Source of the DNA: Bordetella genomosp. 9
Lineage (GTDB): Bacteria > Pseudomonadota > Gammaproteobacteria > Burkholderiales > Burkholderiaceae_B
Assembly: GCF_002261425.1 (NCBI RefSeq)
Contig: NZ_NEVJ01000003.1
Location: 1,054,001-1,118,000 of the forward strand
Length of the DNA: 64,000 nucleotides
Reading direction: 5' to 3'
Positions 57,316 to 64,000 of the stretch are shown one piece after another (within the stretch, counting starts at the first letter, position 1; every line of letters starts with the position of its first letter). Below the pieces are notes generated by a model. That model saw only the letters and a list, made by a program, of their open reading frames with translations. It searched no databases and was not told the DNA's origin. The position numbers and the translations under genes were made by a program.

Positions 57316-58761
57316 CTATTCACCGCCGACCACCGCCAACGCGGCCAGCCGGGCGCGCCGCCGCCACTCGTACGCCAAGGTGCACAGCACCAGCAGGCCG
57401 ACCACGACGAACTCCATGGTCAGCACGCCCGAGGCCCCTTCCAGGTAATTCCCGCCGGGCGCGTTCAGGAAATGCGTCAGCACCGAACCCGAGATCGCCG
57501 GTCCCAGGCCCAGCGCGCTCTGCTGCACGGTGGAGAGCGTCGCGCTGCCCGACCCGGCATGCTCGGGCGGGACTTCCGACAGGCCTATGCGGAAAAAGCA
57601 CCCGACGATGAAAGCCTGGCCAAAGCCGATCGGTATCGTCGCGGCCATCAGGTTGAGCACCGTGGGCTCCGGCCATACCGAACGGAACGTGAACAGCAGC
57701 GCCAGCACCCCCGCCATCTGGATCAGGCAGCCGATGACCAGCACCGGCGCCTTGTCGAAGCGCACGACCGCCCTGTTGGTCATGAGAGAACCGATGAAAT
57801 AGGCGGTCCCCATCGCGATGAAGGTATTGCCGGAGGCAAGCGGCGACATCCCCGCGCCCGCCTGCAGCGTCAGCGCCATCGCGAACATGAAGCCGCTCCA
57901 GCTGGAGAAGAACAGGACCGCGATGCACACGCCGAAACGTATGCTGGACAGGCGCAGCAGCGACGGCGGCAGCAGCGGGAAAGCCTTGCGGCGTTCCTGC
58001 CGCAACTCCACCTTCCACAGCGCATACAGCAGGAAAGGCACCGCACCCAGCATCGCGCGGTATTCCCAAGGCCAATGCAGCACCGGTCCCAGGGCCACGG
58101 GAATCAGCAGGCACAGGATGACGATGGCCAGCAGCCAGGTCCCGGGCCAGTCGATGCGCGCCGGGTGTGACGATCGCGTTTCAGGCAACAGCCGCCGCGC
58201 ATAGGCCATCACGACCAGGCCGATGGGCAGATTGATCAGGAACACGCTGCGCCAGCCCAGGCCGCCCAGGTCCAGCGACACCAGCAGCCCGCCCAGCACC
58301 TGCCCGACGACGAAGGCCAGTCCGCCGACCGCGCCGTACAACCCCAGCGCCCGTGAATGTTCCTGGCCGCGCAGGCTCACGTGTATGGTGGCCAGGATCT
58401 GCGGCACCGCCAGCGCGGCCGCCACCCCTTGCAGCACGCGCGCCGCCAGCAGCACCCACACCTGCCCCGCCAGGCCGCACAGCAGCGACGCCACGGTAAA
58501 CAGCATCACGCCCCACCAGAACACGCGCCTGCGGCCATAGTTGTCGCCCAGGCGTCCGCCCATGGCCAGACATACGGCGAAAGCCACGCCATAGACGGCG
58601 ACGATCAACTCCAGCTGCATTTCGCTGGCGTGCAGCGATCGCGCCATCGCGTCCAGCGCGACGTTCACGATGGAGAAATCGATCATGGGCAGCAGTTGGC
58701 CGGCCAGCAGCAGGTAAAGGCCCGCGCGGCCGAGTTGCGCATTGGTAGTGGGAGCAGTCAT
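57316..58761 (-). CDS. MFS transporter, DHA2 drug/proton antiporter family
   Basis: Exporter of 481 residues with about 14 predicted membrane helices. The motif-A loop is GGRLGDNYGRRRVFWWGVML and the motif-C helix region is GAVGGLAFVVGQVLGGLL. Helix 1 carries MIDFSIVNVAL, typical of EmrB/QacA relatives. There is no adaptor or outer-membrane partner nearby. The ribosome site is weak. The substrate is unknown. Confidence 0.9.
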   Translation of the reverse strand: MTAPTTNAQLGRAGLYLLLAGQLLPMIDFSIVNVALDAMARSLHASEMQLELIVAVYGVAFAVCLAMGGRLGDNYGRRRVFWWGVMLFTVASLLCGLAGQVWVLLAARVLQGVAAALAVPQILATIHVSLRGQEHSRALGLYGAVGGLAFVVGQVLGGLLVSLDLGGLGWRSVFLINLPIGLVVMAYARRLLPETRSSHPARIDWPGTWLLAIVILCLLIPVALGPVLHWPWEYRAMLGAVPFLLYALWKVELRQERRKAFPLLPPSLLRLSSIRFGVCIAVLFFSSWSGFMFAMALTLQAGAGMSPLASGNTFIAMGTAYFIGSLMTNRAVVRFDKAPVLVIGCLIQMAGVLALLFTFRSVWPEPTVLNLMAATIPIGFGQAFIVGCFFRIGLSEVPPEHAGSGSATLSTVQQSALGLGPAISGSVLTHFLNAPGGNYLEGASGVLTMEFVVVGLLVLCTLAYEWRRRARLAALAVVGGE

Positions 58762-58856
58762 GAGACGGCCGGCACGAGCGGGCCAACAGGACCCGCGGCA
58801 CCGCGATCGTAGGAAAAGTCGAGGTCGGAAGTATATTTTGCGCTGCGGCGAATATT

Positions 58857-58868
58857 AGGGAAATCCCT
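58857..58868. promoter_or_regulatory. AGGGAAATCCCT inverted repeat between the MFS gene and the small GTG-start gene
   Basis: 5-bp arms around an AA centre in a locally AT-rich stretch (58830-58866) of the divergent region 58762-58956. It may be an operator, but is short enough to be chance. Confidence 0.25.
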
Positions 58869-58956
58869 GTTGAGCACAGGGTCGGCGCGCGCGCTCAGGA
58901 ACGGCCGTCGTGCCGTGCGTACTCAGGCGACTCCTTCGATCCACCTGGAGTTCATC

Positions 58957-59238
58957 GTGAGCATCCCGTCCATCGGCTCTAGCCATCACACCGCCTGCCT
59001 GTCGGCCCCGCCGACGCCGCCGCAGCCTGGATCGCCGGCGCAATCCGCGCCTGACATCGAGACGACCGCAATGGCCGCCACGGCCGCGATGGCCGCGATG
59101 TCGGCATCGGCCGGCGCGGACGTCGTCACCGACATCCTGTCCCAGCTGACCACGACCGACGTCTCGCAGCTCGGCCAGCTCCTCATCAACGGCCCCGACA
59201 GCGGCAGGCCGCGTCCGCCAGCGGCGGCGACGGCGTAG
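58957..59238 (+). CDS. Small Ala/Pro/Ser-rich hypothetical protein
   Basis: I do not recognise this 93-residue protein. The GTG at 58957 has GGAG six bases upstream. The first 45 residues are low-complexity (APPTPPQPGSPAQSAP), then an Ala/Met run (AMAATAAMAAMSASAGA) and a possible amphipathic helix, VVTDILSQLTTTDVSQLGQL. No signal peptide or Cys-based site is seen apart from one Cys. It lies between an MFS exporter and tag and resembles the gene at 28269 in start context (GTG-AGC-AT) and composition only. Confidence 0.5.
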   Translation: MSIPSIGSSHHTACLSAPPTPPQPGSPAQSAPDIETTAMAATAAMAAMSASAGADVVTDILSQLTTTDVSQLGQLLINGPDSGRPRPPAAATA

Positions 59239-59288
59239 GCCGCCCTGCCACTACAATGCGCCGGTTCACCGAACCGGACTTGCCCGCC

Positions 59289-59888
59289 ATGACGACGCCC
59301 CATCCCCACCGCTGCAGCTGGGCCGACACCGACGCCCTGATGCGCGACTACCACGACCAGGAATGGGGCGTCCCGCAGCACGACAGCCGGATGCTGTGGG
59401 AAATGCTGATGCTGGAAGGCTTCCAGGCCGGCTTGTCCTGGATCACCGTCCTGCGCAAGCGGGACGCTTTCCGGGCCGCGTTCGACAACTTCGATCCCGC
59501 CGTCGTCGCGCGCTACGGTGACGACGACGTGGAGCGGCTCATGGCCAACCCGGGCATCATCCGCGCCCGCGCCAAGATACTGGCCACGATAGGCGGCGCG
59601 CGCATCTACCTGGACATGCAGCGCAACGGCGAGGACTTCGCCGACTTCTGCTGGTCCTTCACCGACGGCGCGCCGATACAGAACGACGGCAAGTCATGGG
59701 TGGCGTCCTCGCCCCTGTCGGAAACCCTATCCAAGGAGCTGAAGCGCCGCGGCTTCAAGTTCGTCGGCCCGACCATCGTCTATGCGTGGATGCAGGCCGT
59801 CGGCATCGTCAACGACCACGCCGCCGATTGTTTCCGACGGTCCCAGGTGGCGGCGCCAGCCGGCAAGGCCCGGCGCCGCGCCCGATGA
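59289..59888 (+). CDS. tag: DNA-3-methyladenine glycosylase I
   Basis: Removes 3-methyladenine from alkylated DNA, 199 residues. The N-terminal zinc ligands are in HRCSWA and YHDQEWG; the C-terminal pair is in NDHAADCF (H-x3-C). The lesion-pocket segment MLWEMLMLEGFQAGLSWITV is complete. I start at MTTPHPHRC because relatives begin just before the first zinc Cys; an ATG at 59256 would add 11 residues. Neither has a good ribosome site. It converges on the hydrolase gene 6 bases away. Confidence 0.93.
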   Translation: MTTPHPHRCSWADTDALMRDYHDQEWGVPQHDSRMLWEMLMLEGFQAGLSWITVLRKRDAFRAAFDNFDPAVVARYGDDDVERLMANPGIIRARAKILATIGGARIYLDMQRNGEDFADFCWSFTDGAPIQNDGKSWVASSPLSETLSKELKRRGFKFVGPTIVYAWMQAVGIVNDHAADCFRRSQVAAPAGKARRRAR

Positions 59889-59894
59889 CGCCCG

Positions 59895-60719
59895 CTATTC
59901 CTGGATAAAGGCCAGCAGGTCCGCGTTGATGACGTCGGCGTGCGTGGTGCACATGCCGTGCGGATAGCCCTTGTAGACCTTGAGCGTGCCGTGTTTCACC
60001 AGCTTGGCGCTCAGCAGCGCCGAATCGGCGATGGGCACGATCTGGTCGTCGTCGCCATGCATGATCAGCACCGGCACGTCGATCTGCTTCAGGTCCTCGG
60101 TGAAGTCGGTTTCCGAGAAGGCCTTGATGCAATCGTAGTGCGCATTGGCCGCGCCCATCATGCCCTGGCGCCACCAATTCCTGATCGCGCCTTCGGATAC
60201 CTTGGCGCCGCTGCGGTTGAAGCCGTAGAACGGCCCGCTGGGCACTTCCAGGAAGAACTGCGCGCGGTTCGCCGCGAGCGCCTGGCGGAAGCCGTCGAAG
60301 ACTTCCAGCGGCAGGCCGCCGGGATTCTTGTCGCTTTTCACCATGACCGGCGGCACCGCGCCGATCAGCACCGCCTTCGCCACGCGGCCCTTGCCGTGCC
60401 GCGCCACATAGCGGGCGACTTCCCCGCCGCCGGTCGAATGCCCCACGTGTATGGCGTCGCGCAGGTCCAGCGCCGCGGCCAGTTCGGCGACGTCGGCGGC
60501 ATACGTATCCATTTCGTGGCCCGACGCGGTTTGCGAGGAACGACCATGGCCGCGGCGGTCATGCGCGATCACGCGGTAGCCTTTGTGCAGGAAGAACAGC
60601 ATCTGCGCATCCCAATCATCGGCGCTCAATGGCCAGCCATGATGGAAAACGATGGGCTGCCCCGTCCCCCAATCCTTGTAGAAGATCTCGGTACCGTCCT
60701 TGGTCTTGATCGTGCTCAT
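59895..60719 (-). CDS. Alpha/beta hydrolase, non-heme chloroperoxidase/arylesterase type
   Basis: Cytosolic hydrolase of 274 residues. The oxyanion segment is [13 protein letters not shown], the nucleophile Ser is in [17 protein letters not shown], the Asp is in HGDDDQIVP, and the catalytic His is in YPHGMC. Cofactor-free haloperoxidases and related esterases share this pattern; perhydrolysis is usually a side activity and the natural substrate is open. It is divergent from msrB, with a 343-base spacer. Confidence 0.9.
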   Translation of the reverse strand: MSTIKTKDGTEIFYKDWGTGQPIVFHHGWPLSADDWDAQMLFFLHKGYRVIAHDRRGHGRSSQTASGHEMDTYAADVAELAAALDLRDAIHVGHSTGGGEVARYVARHGKGRVAKAVLIGAVPPVMVKSDKNPGGLPLEVFDGFRQALAANRAQFFLEVPSGPFYGFNRSGAKVSEGAIRNWWRQGMMGAANAHYDCIKAFSETDFTEDLKQIDVPVLIMHGDDDQIVPIADSALLSAKLVKHGTLKVYKGYPHGMCTTHADVINADLLAFIQE

Positions 60720-61062
60720 TGAAAGCCCTCTGCATAAATGGGAAGACAGTCCAGCACGCGCGTGGATCGCACGGCGCCTGGAACATGGCTGCTCGGCCCG
60801 CGCCGGACCTCACATGGTCGGGCGCGGCGATGTCAGGTTGATGACCGGCCGCTCGCGAGCGGGCCGGGGCATGCGGGCCCGACGGCCGGCGCTCCAAGCG
60901 TATAACGCAGGCCCCCCCATCGTCCATCCCGGAGCGCCGCATCAACCATTGGGATATGGCCTCGGCGGAACTTATACTCGCCCTGGGCATCCGAGCGTGC
61001 AGGGGTTGAAACGCCGCCGGATTCCCCCATGTAGTCGTACTTCCCTGTCCAAGGAGCGCACA
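60720..61062. other. 343-base intergenic region between the hydrolase and msrB
   Basis: I see no gene here. It holds a long G/C palindrome with one bulged base (60845-60867, centre GCTCGCGAGC), then a C7 run (60912-60918), and the candidate msrB promoter at 60949-60978. The palindrome could be a transcription barrier or a structural element. Confidence 0.6.
60949..60978 (+). promoter_or_regulatory. Candidate sigma-70 promoter of msrB-msrA
   Basis: TTGGGA (60949-60954) and TATACT (60973-60978) with an 18-base spacer match the consensus in 4 and 5 of 6 positions. The start would lie near 60985, which gives a leader of about 78 bases before the msrB ATG. Confidence 0.45.
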
Positions 61063-61509
61063 ATGCCCAGTTACATCAAGGATCCGGACGCCATCGCGCG
61101 GCTCACGCCCGAGCAATATCGGGTCACCCAGGAAAGCGCCACCGAGCGCCCGGGCACCGGTGAATACCTGGACAACAAGGAACCGGGCATCTACGTGGAC
61201 ATCGTGTCCGGAGAACCGCTCTTCGCGTCTTCCGACAAATACGAATCGGGTTGCGGCTGGCCCAGTTTCACCAAGCCCATCGAACCGGCCAATATCAACG
61301 AACTGCGCGACAGCTCGCACGGCATGATCCGCACGGAAGTACGTTCCACCCATGGCGACAGCCACCTGGGCCACGTGTTTCCCGACGGCCCGCGCGATCG
61401 CGGCGGCCTGCGCTATTGCATCAATTCGGCGTCGCTGCGTTTCATTCCCCGCGACCAGATGGAAGCGGAAGGCTACGGCGCCTATCTCGATCAAGTGGAG
61501 GACATCTGA
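61063..61509 (+). CDS. msrB: Peptide-methionine (R)-S-oxide reductase MsrB
   Basis: Reduces R-methionine sulfoxide in proteins; 148 residues. The ATG at 61063 follows AAGGAG. Family blocks are [15 protein letters not shown], then [14 protein letters not shown], and catalytic Cys in [13 protein letters not shown]. The two CxxC zinc pairs of many MsrBs are absent, so this is the zinc-free type. The stop shares a base with the msrA start (TGATG). Confidence 0.95.
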   Translation: MPSYIKDPDAIARLTPEQYRVTQESATERPGTGEYLDNKEPGIYVDIVSGEPLFASSDKYESGCGWPSFTKPIEPANINELRDSSHGMIRTEVRSTHGDSHLGHVFPDGPRDRGGLRYCINSASLRFIPRDQMEAEGYGAYLDQVEDI

Positions 61510-62027
61510 TGAACCACGAACGCGCTGTACTCGCCGGAGGTTGCTTCTGGGGGATGCAGGACCTCATACGCCGCTTCGACGGCGTGATCTCCACCCGCGT
61601 GGGCTACACGGGCGGCGACGTCCCCAATGCGACTTACCGCAACCACGGCACGCATGCCGAAGCCATCGAAATCATTTTCGATCCCGCCAGGACCAGCTAT
61701 CGGCAGTTGCTGGAATTCTTCTTCCAGATCCACGATCCCACCACGCGCAATCGCCAGGGCAACGATGTCGGCACCAGCTACCGGTCGGCGATCTACTACA
61801 CCAGCCCCGAACAGAAGCGCGAGGCCGAAGACACCATCGCCGACGTCGATGCGTCCGGCCTGTGGCCAGGCAAGGTGGTCACGGAAGTCGCGGAAGCCGG
61901 GCCGTTCTGGGAAGCCGAACCGGAACACCAGGACTACCTGGAGCGTATTCCCAACGGCTACACCTGCCATTTCGTGCGTCCCAACTGGAAGCTGCCCCGG
62001 CGCGCGCAGACCGCTGGCGCGAACTGA
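61509..62027 (+). CDS. msrA: Peptide-methionine (S)-S-oxide reductase MsrA
   Basis: Reduces S-methionine sulfoxide; 172 residues. The catalytic Cys is in [15 protein letters not shown], close to the N-terminus, with [20 protein letters not shown] as the second family block. There is one further Cys (TCHF) near the C-terminus, which can act as resolving residue. It is coupled to msrB and converges on the MFS gene 10 bases away. Confidence 0.95.
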   Translation: MNHERAVLAGGCFWGMQDLIRRFDGVISTRVGYTGGDVPNATYRNHGTHAEAIEIIFDPARTSYRQLLEFFFQIHDPTTRNRQGNDVGTSYRSAIYYTSPEQKREAEDTIADVDASGLWPGKVVTEVAEAGPFWEAEPEHQDYLERIPNGYTCHFVRPNWKLPRRAQTAGAN

Positions 62028-62037
62028 GCTTTCCGCA

Positions 62038-63237
62038 TCAGGCGGGCGCGGCGCCGGCAGGCATCTGCCGCGACCGGCCCGCCAGCCCGCCGAACACGGC
62101 CATGACGATGGACAGCACGACACCGCCCGCCATCACCACATCCCAGCTGCCGGCCACGTCGTGCGCGCGCCCGGCCAGCGTCGGACCCGTCGCCGCCAGC
62201 AGATAGCCCACGCCTTGCGCCATGCCGGACAGCGATGCCGCCTGGTGCGCGTTGACGACACGCAGGCTCATGAACATCAGCGACAGGATGATCGCGCTGC
62301 CGGAACCGGCGCCGAACAGGATGGCCCAGACCGTGGACCCGCCCGGCGCGTAGATGAAGCCGAGCAGGCCGACGGCCATGGCCAGCGCCGCCGCTATCGC
62401 AATCGCCTTCTGGTTGTGCATGCGGGCCACCAGCGCCCCCAGCACCAGGCCGGGCAGCGCGCAGGCCAGCTGCATCAGGCCGTGCACCGACCCGGCCTGC
62501 GCCTCGCTGTAGCCTTGCTCGATCAGCATGCCGGGCAGCCAGGCCACCAGCATGTAATACAGCAGCGAGTTGATCCCCATGTACAGCGTGACCTGCCAGG
62601 CGATGGGCGAGCGCCACACGCTTGCGCCACGCGGAACGGCCGCGGTCCCGCGCGCCGGCGCGGTATGCGCGCCCAGCTGCGTGCTCCAGATGGCAAGCGC
62701 GATCAGCGGCAGGACGATGACCATGCCCAGCGCGGACTGCCAGCCGAAGGCATGGCTCAGCGGCACCGCCAATGCCGATGCCCCGGCGGCGACGCCGCCC
62801 ATCATCAGCGCGCATATGCCTGTCACGGTGGGCACGCGGGCAGGAAAATCGCGCTTGACGAGGCCAGGGAGCAGTACGTTGGCCACCGCGATCCCGACGC
62901 CGATGATCGCCGTGCCGGCATAAAGCGCCCACAAGGGGCCGAACCAACGGACGATCACACCGCCCACGATGACCAGCAGCGCGCCGAACAGCGCCCGCTC
63001 CATGCCATGGGCGCGCGCGAGCGATGCGGCGAAGGGCGAGATCACGCCGAACGCCACCAAGGGCAGCGTGGTGAGCAGGCCGGCCTGGGCGCGCGTCAAT
63101 CCGTATGTGGCCTGGATCATATCCAGCATGGGCGCGACGCCGGTGACCGGCGCGCGCAGCACGCAGGCGATCAGCAGCAGGCCGGTGAGCAGCAAAAGCG
63201 GCCTTGCGACGGGAAGGCGTACCGTTTCTGTAGACAT
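62038..63237 (-). CDS. MFS transporter, CynX/NimT family
   Basis: Twelve-helix carrier of 399 residues from MSTETVRLPV (63237). It shows the family start LLLIACVLRAPVTGVAPMLD and the motif GLTRAQAGLLTTLPLVAFGV. The family includes cyanate (CynX) and 2-nitroimidazole (NimT) transporters. An AraC gene is divergent from it, as in the E. coli nimR-nimT pair, so export of a toxic small molecule is plausible. Confidence 0.9.
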   Translation of the reverse strand: MSTETVRLPVARPLLLLTGLLLIACVLRAPVTGVAPMLDMIQATYGLTRAQAGLLTTLPLVAFGVISPFAASLARAHGMERALFGALLVIVGGVIVRWFGPLWALYAGTAIIGVGIAVANVLLPGLVKRDFPARVPTVTGICALMMGGVAAGASALAVPLSHAFGWQSALGMVIVLPLIALAIWSTQLGAHTAPARGTAAVPRGASVWRSPIAWQVTLYMGINSLLYYMLVAWLPGMLIEQGYSEAQAGSVHGLMQLACALPGLVLGALVARMHNQKAIAIAAALAMAVGLLGFIYAPGGSTVWAILFGAGSGSAIILSLMFMSLRVVNAHQAASLSGMAQGVGYLLAATGPTLAGRAHDVAGSWDVVMAGGVVLSIVMAVFGGLAGRSRQMPAGAAPA

Positions 63238-63276
63238 GGGATAGCAAGCAATCAAAGGAATGGAACCAGACCGCAA

Positions 63277-63300
63277 CCTTACGCGTAAACCCTTACAAGG
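63277..63300. promoter_or_regulatory. Repeats in the MFS/AraC divergent region
   Basis: CCTTAC occurs at 63277 and 63291 (14-base period), around a perfect TTACGCGTAA palindrome (63279-63288). AraC regulators usually bind direct repeats near promoters, so this is a candidate site within the 112-base region 63238-63349. Confidence 0.4.
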
Positions 63301-63349
63301 AATTTAGCTACTATGCCAATAAATCTCTAAAACCTGACAACCCGGCACC

Positions 63350-64000
63350 ATGCTCCTGGACGACCTGCTGATCGATTTCTGCCTGGATGGCGCCGGACCG
63401 GTCGCCGGCATGCGGCTGCAAGCCGCGGATCACGGCAGTGAAATCCCGGTCCACCACCACCGGCAGGGCCAGCTGATCCTGACGATGGCAGGCGGCGTGA
63501 CCTGCGAAGTCGCCGGTGGCGTCTGGATGGTCCCCCCACGCTACGCGGTCTGGGTGCCAGGCATGATGCCGCACAGCATCCGCGCGACGCCGAACGCGCG
63601 TATCTGCTACCTGTACGTCCAACCCGGCGCGGCCCCGATGCCCGTCGAATGCTGCACGCTGGCGATTTCCCCGCTGGTGCGCGCCTTGATCCTGGACGTG
63701 GCGGACCAGCCGCGGGACTATCCCGCCGAAAGCCGCACCGGCCGCAAGGCGGCCCTGCTGCTGGAAGAACTGGCGGTCATGCCGGTGGAACGCCTGCACC
63801 TGCCCGTCTCCGACGAACCTCGCATGCGCCGCATCGCCACGATGCTGGCCGACAACCCCGCGGACCGCCGCACCCTGGCGGAATGGGCCCACCTGGTCGC
63901 CATGAGCGAACGATCGCTGGCAAGGCTGGCGCGCCAGGAAACCGGCATGACGTTCGGCCGCTGGCGCCAGCAGCTGCACCTGATCGTCGCGATGCGGCAA
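63350..64000 (+). CDS. AraC family transcriptional regulator (NimR-like), 3' end outside window
   Basis: Open frame from the ATG at 63350 to the right edge, 217 codons, no stop reached. The N-terminus is a cupin-type sensor (EIPVHHHRQGQLILTMAG, then VPPRYAVWVPGMMPHSI), and the first helix-turn-helix follows at about 175-215 (RTLAEWAHLVAMSERSLARL). The last part of the DNA-binding domain is missing. The length and the cupin pattern match NimR/YeaM-type regulators, which control the neighbouring MFS gene. Confidence 0.85.
   Translation, partial: MLLDDLLIDFCLDGAGPVAGMRLQAADHGSEIPVHHHRQGQLILTMAGGVTCEVAGGVWMVPPRYAVWVPGMMPHSIRATPNARICYLYVQPGAAPMPVECCTLAISPLVRALILDVADQPRDYPAESRTGRKAALLLEELAVMPVERLHLPVSDEPRMRRIATMLADNPADRRTLAEWAHLVAMSERSLARLARQETGMTFGRWRQQLHLIVAMRQ

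Overview
The window is a dense, high-GC stretch with about 56 protein-coding genes, and it reads as a betaproteobacterial chromosome. Three orphan Bug/TctC-type periplasmic receptors, the mix of LysR/IclR/MarR-controlled catabolic operons and the many ATGA or TGATG gene overlaps point to Burkholderiales, most likely an Alcaligenaceae relative (Bordetella/Achromobacter type). That placement is an inference from gene content. I see no tRNA, rRNA, CRISPR array, insertion sequence or phage gene.

Region by region. 1-10400 is a + strand alpha-glucan/trehalose operon (glgB partial, glgX, treZ, malQ, treY) ending in a strong hairpin. 10545-15705 is a MarR-led efflux operon of the AaeXAB type (FUSC, DUF1656, HlyD) with its own outer-membrane channel. 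15702-18469 holds an esterase, a quinone-reductase-like dehydrogenase and an IclR regulator. Divergent from IclR is an SDR/MmgE-PrpD/Bug/unknown/Bug catabolic operon (18718-23772). 23865-28151 is an AttEFGH-like ABC system with a membrane lipoprotein. 28269-29135 is an unrecognised Ala/Pro-rich protein.

29107-38018 (- strand) is a nine-gene operon that pairs a NitT/TauT-type importer with a CoA-based degradation route: enoyl-CoA hydratase, atypical thiolase with a DUF35 partner, acyl-CoA ligase and two acyl-CoA dehydrogenases. A divergent LysR gene follows. 39250-43272 is a hydroxy-acid module (CRYL1-like dehydrogenase, beta-keto acid cleavage enzyme, AroE-like dehydrogenase, divergent enolase-superfamily enzyme) with a LysR gene. 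Next to it lies the most unusual gene of the window, a 1178-residue fusion of a molybdopterin oxidoreductase with a complete phthalate-dioxygenase-reductase-type electron chain, followed by a short-chain fatty acid transporter. A 29-bp motif is shared by the promoter regions of the enolase-type gene and the fusion gene, which suggests joint control.

50044-56094 is a complete glpVUQPTS glycerol ABC importer in which the degenerate ATPase motifs of both subunits fall in the same composite site. The rest holds a third Bug receptor, a DHA2 exporter, a small unknown protein, 3-methyladenine glycosylase I, an alpha/beta hydrolase, msrB-msrA, and a CynX/NimT-type MFS gene divergent from an AraC regulator that runs off the right edge.
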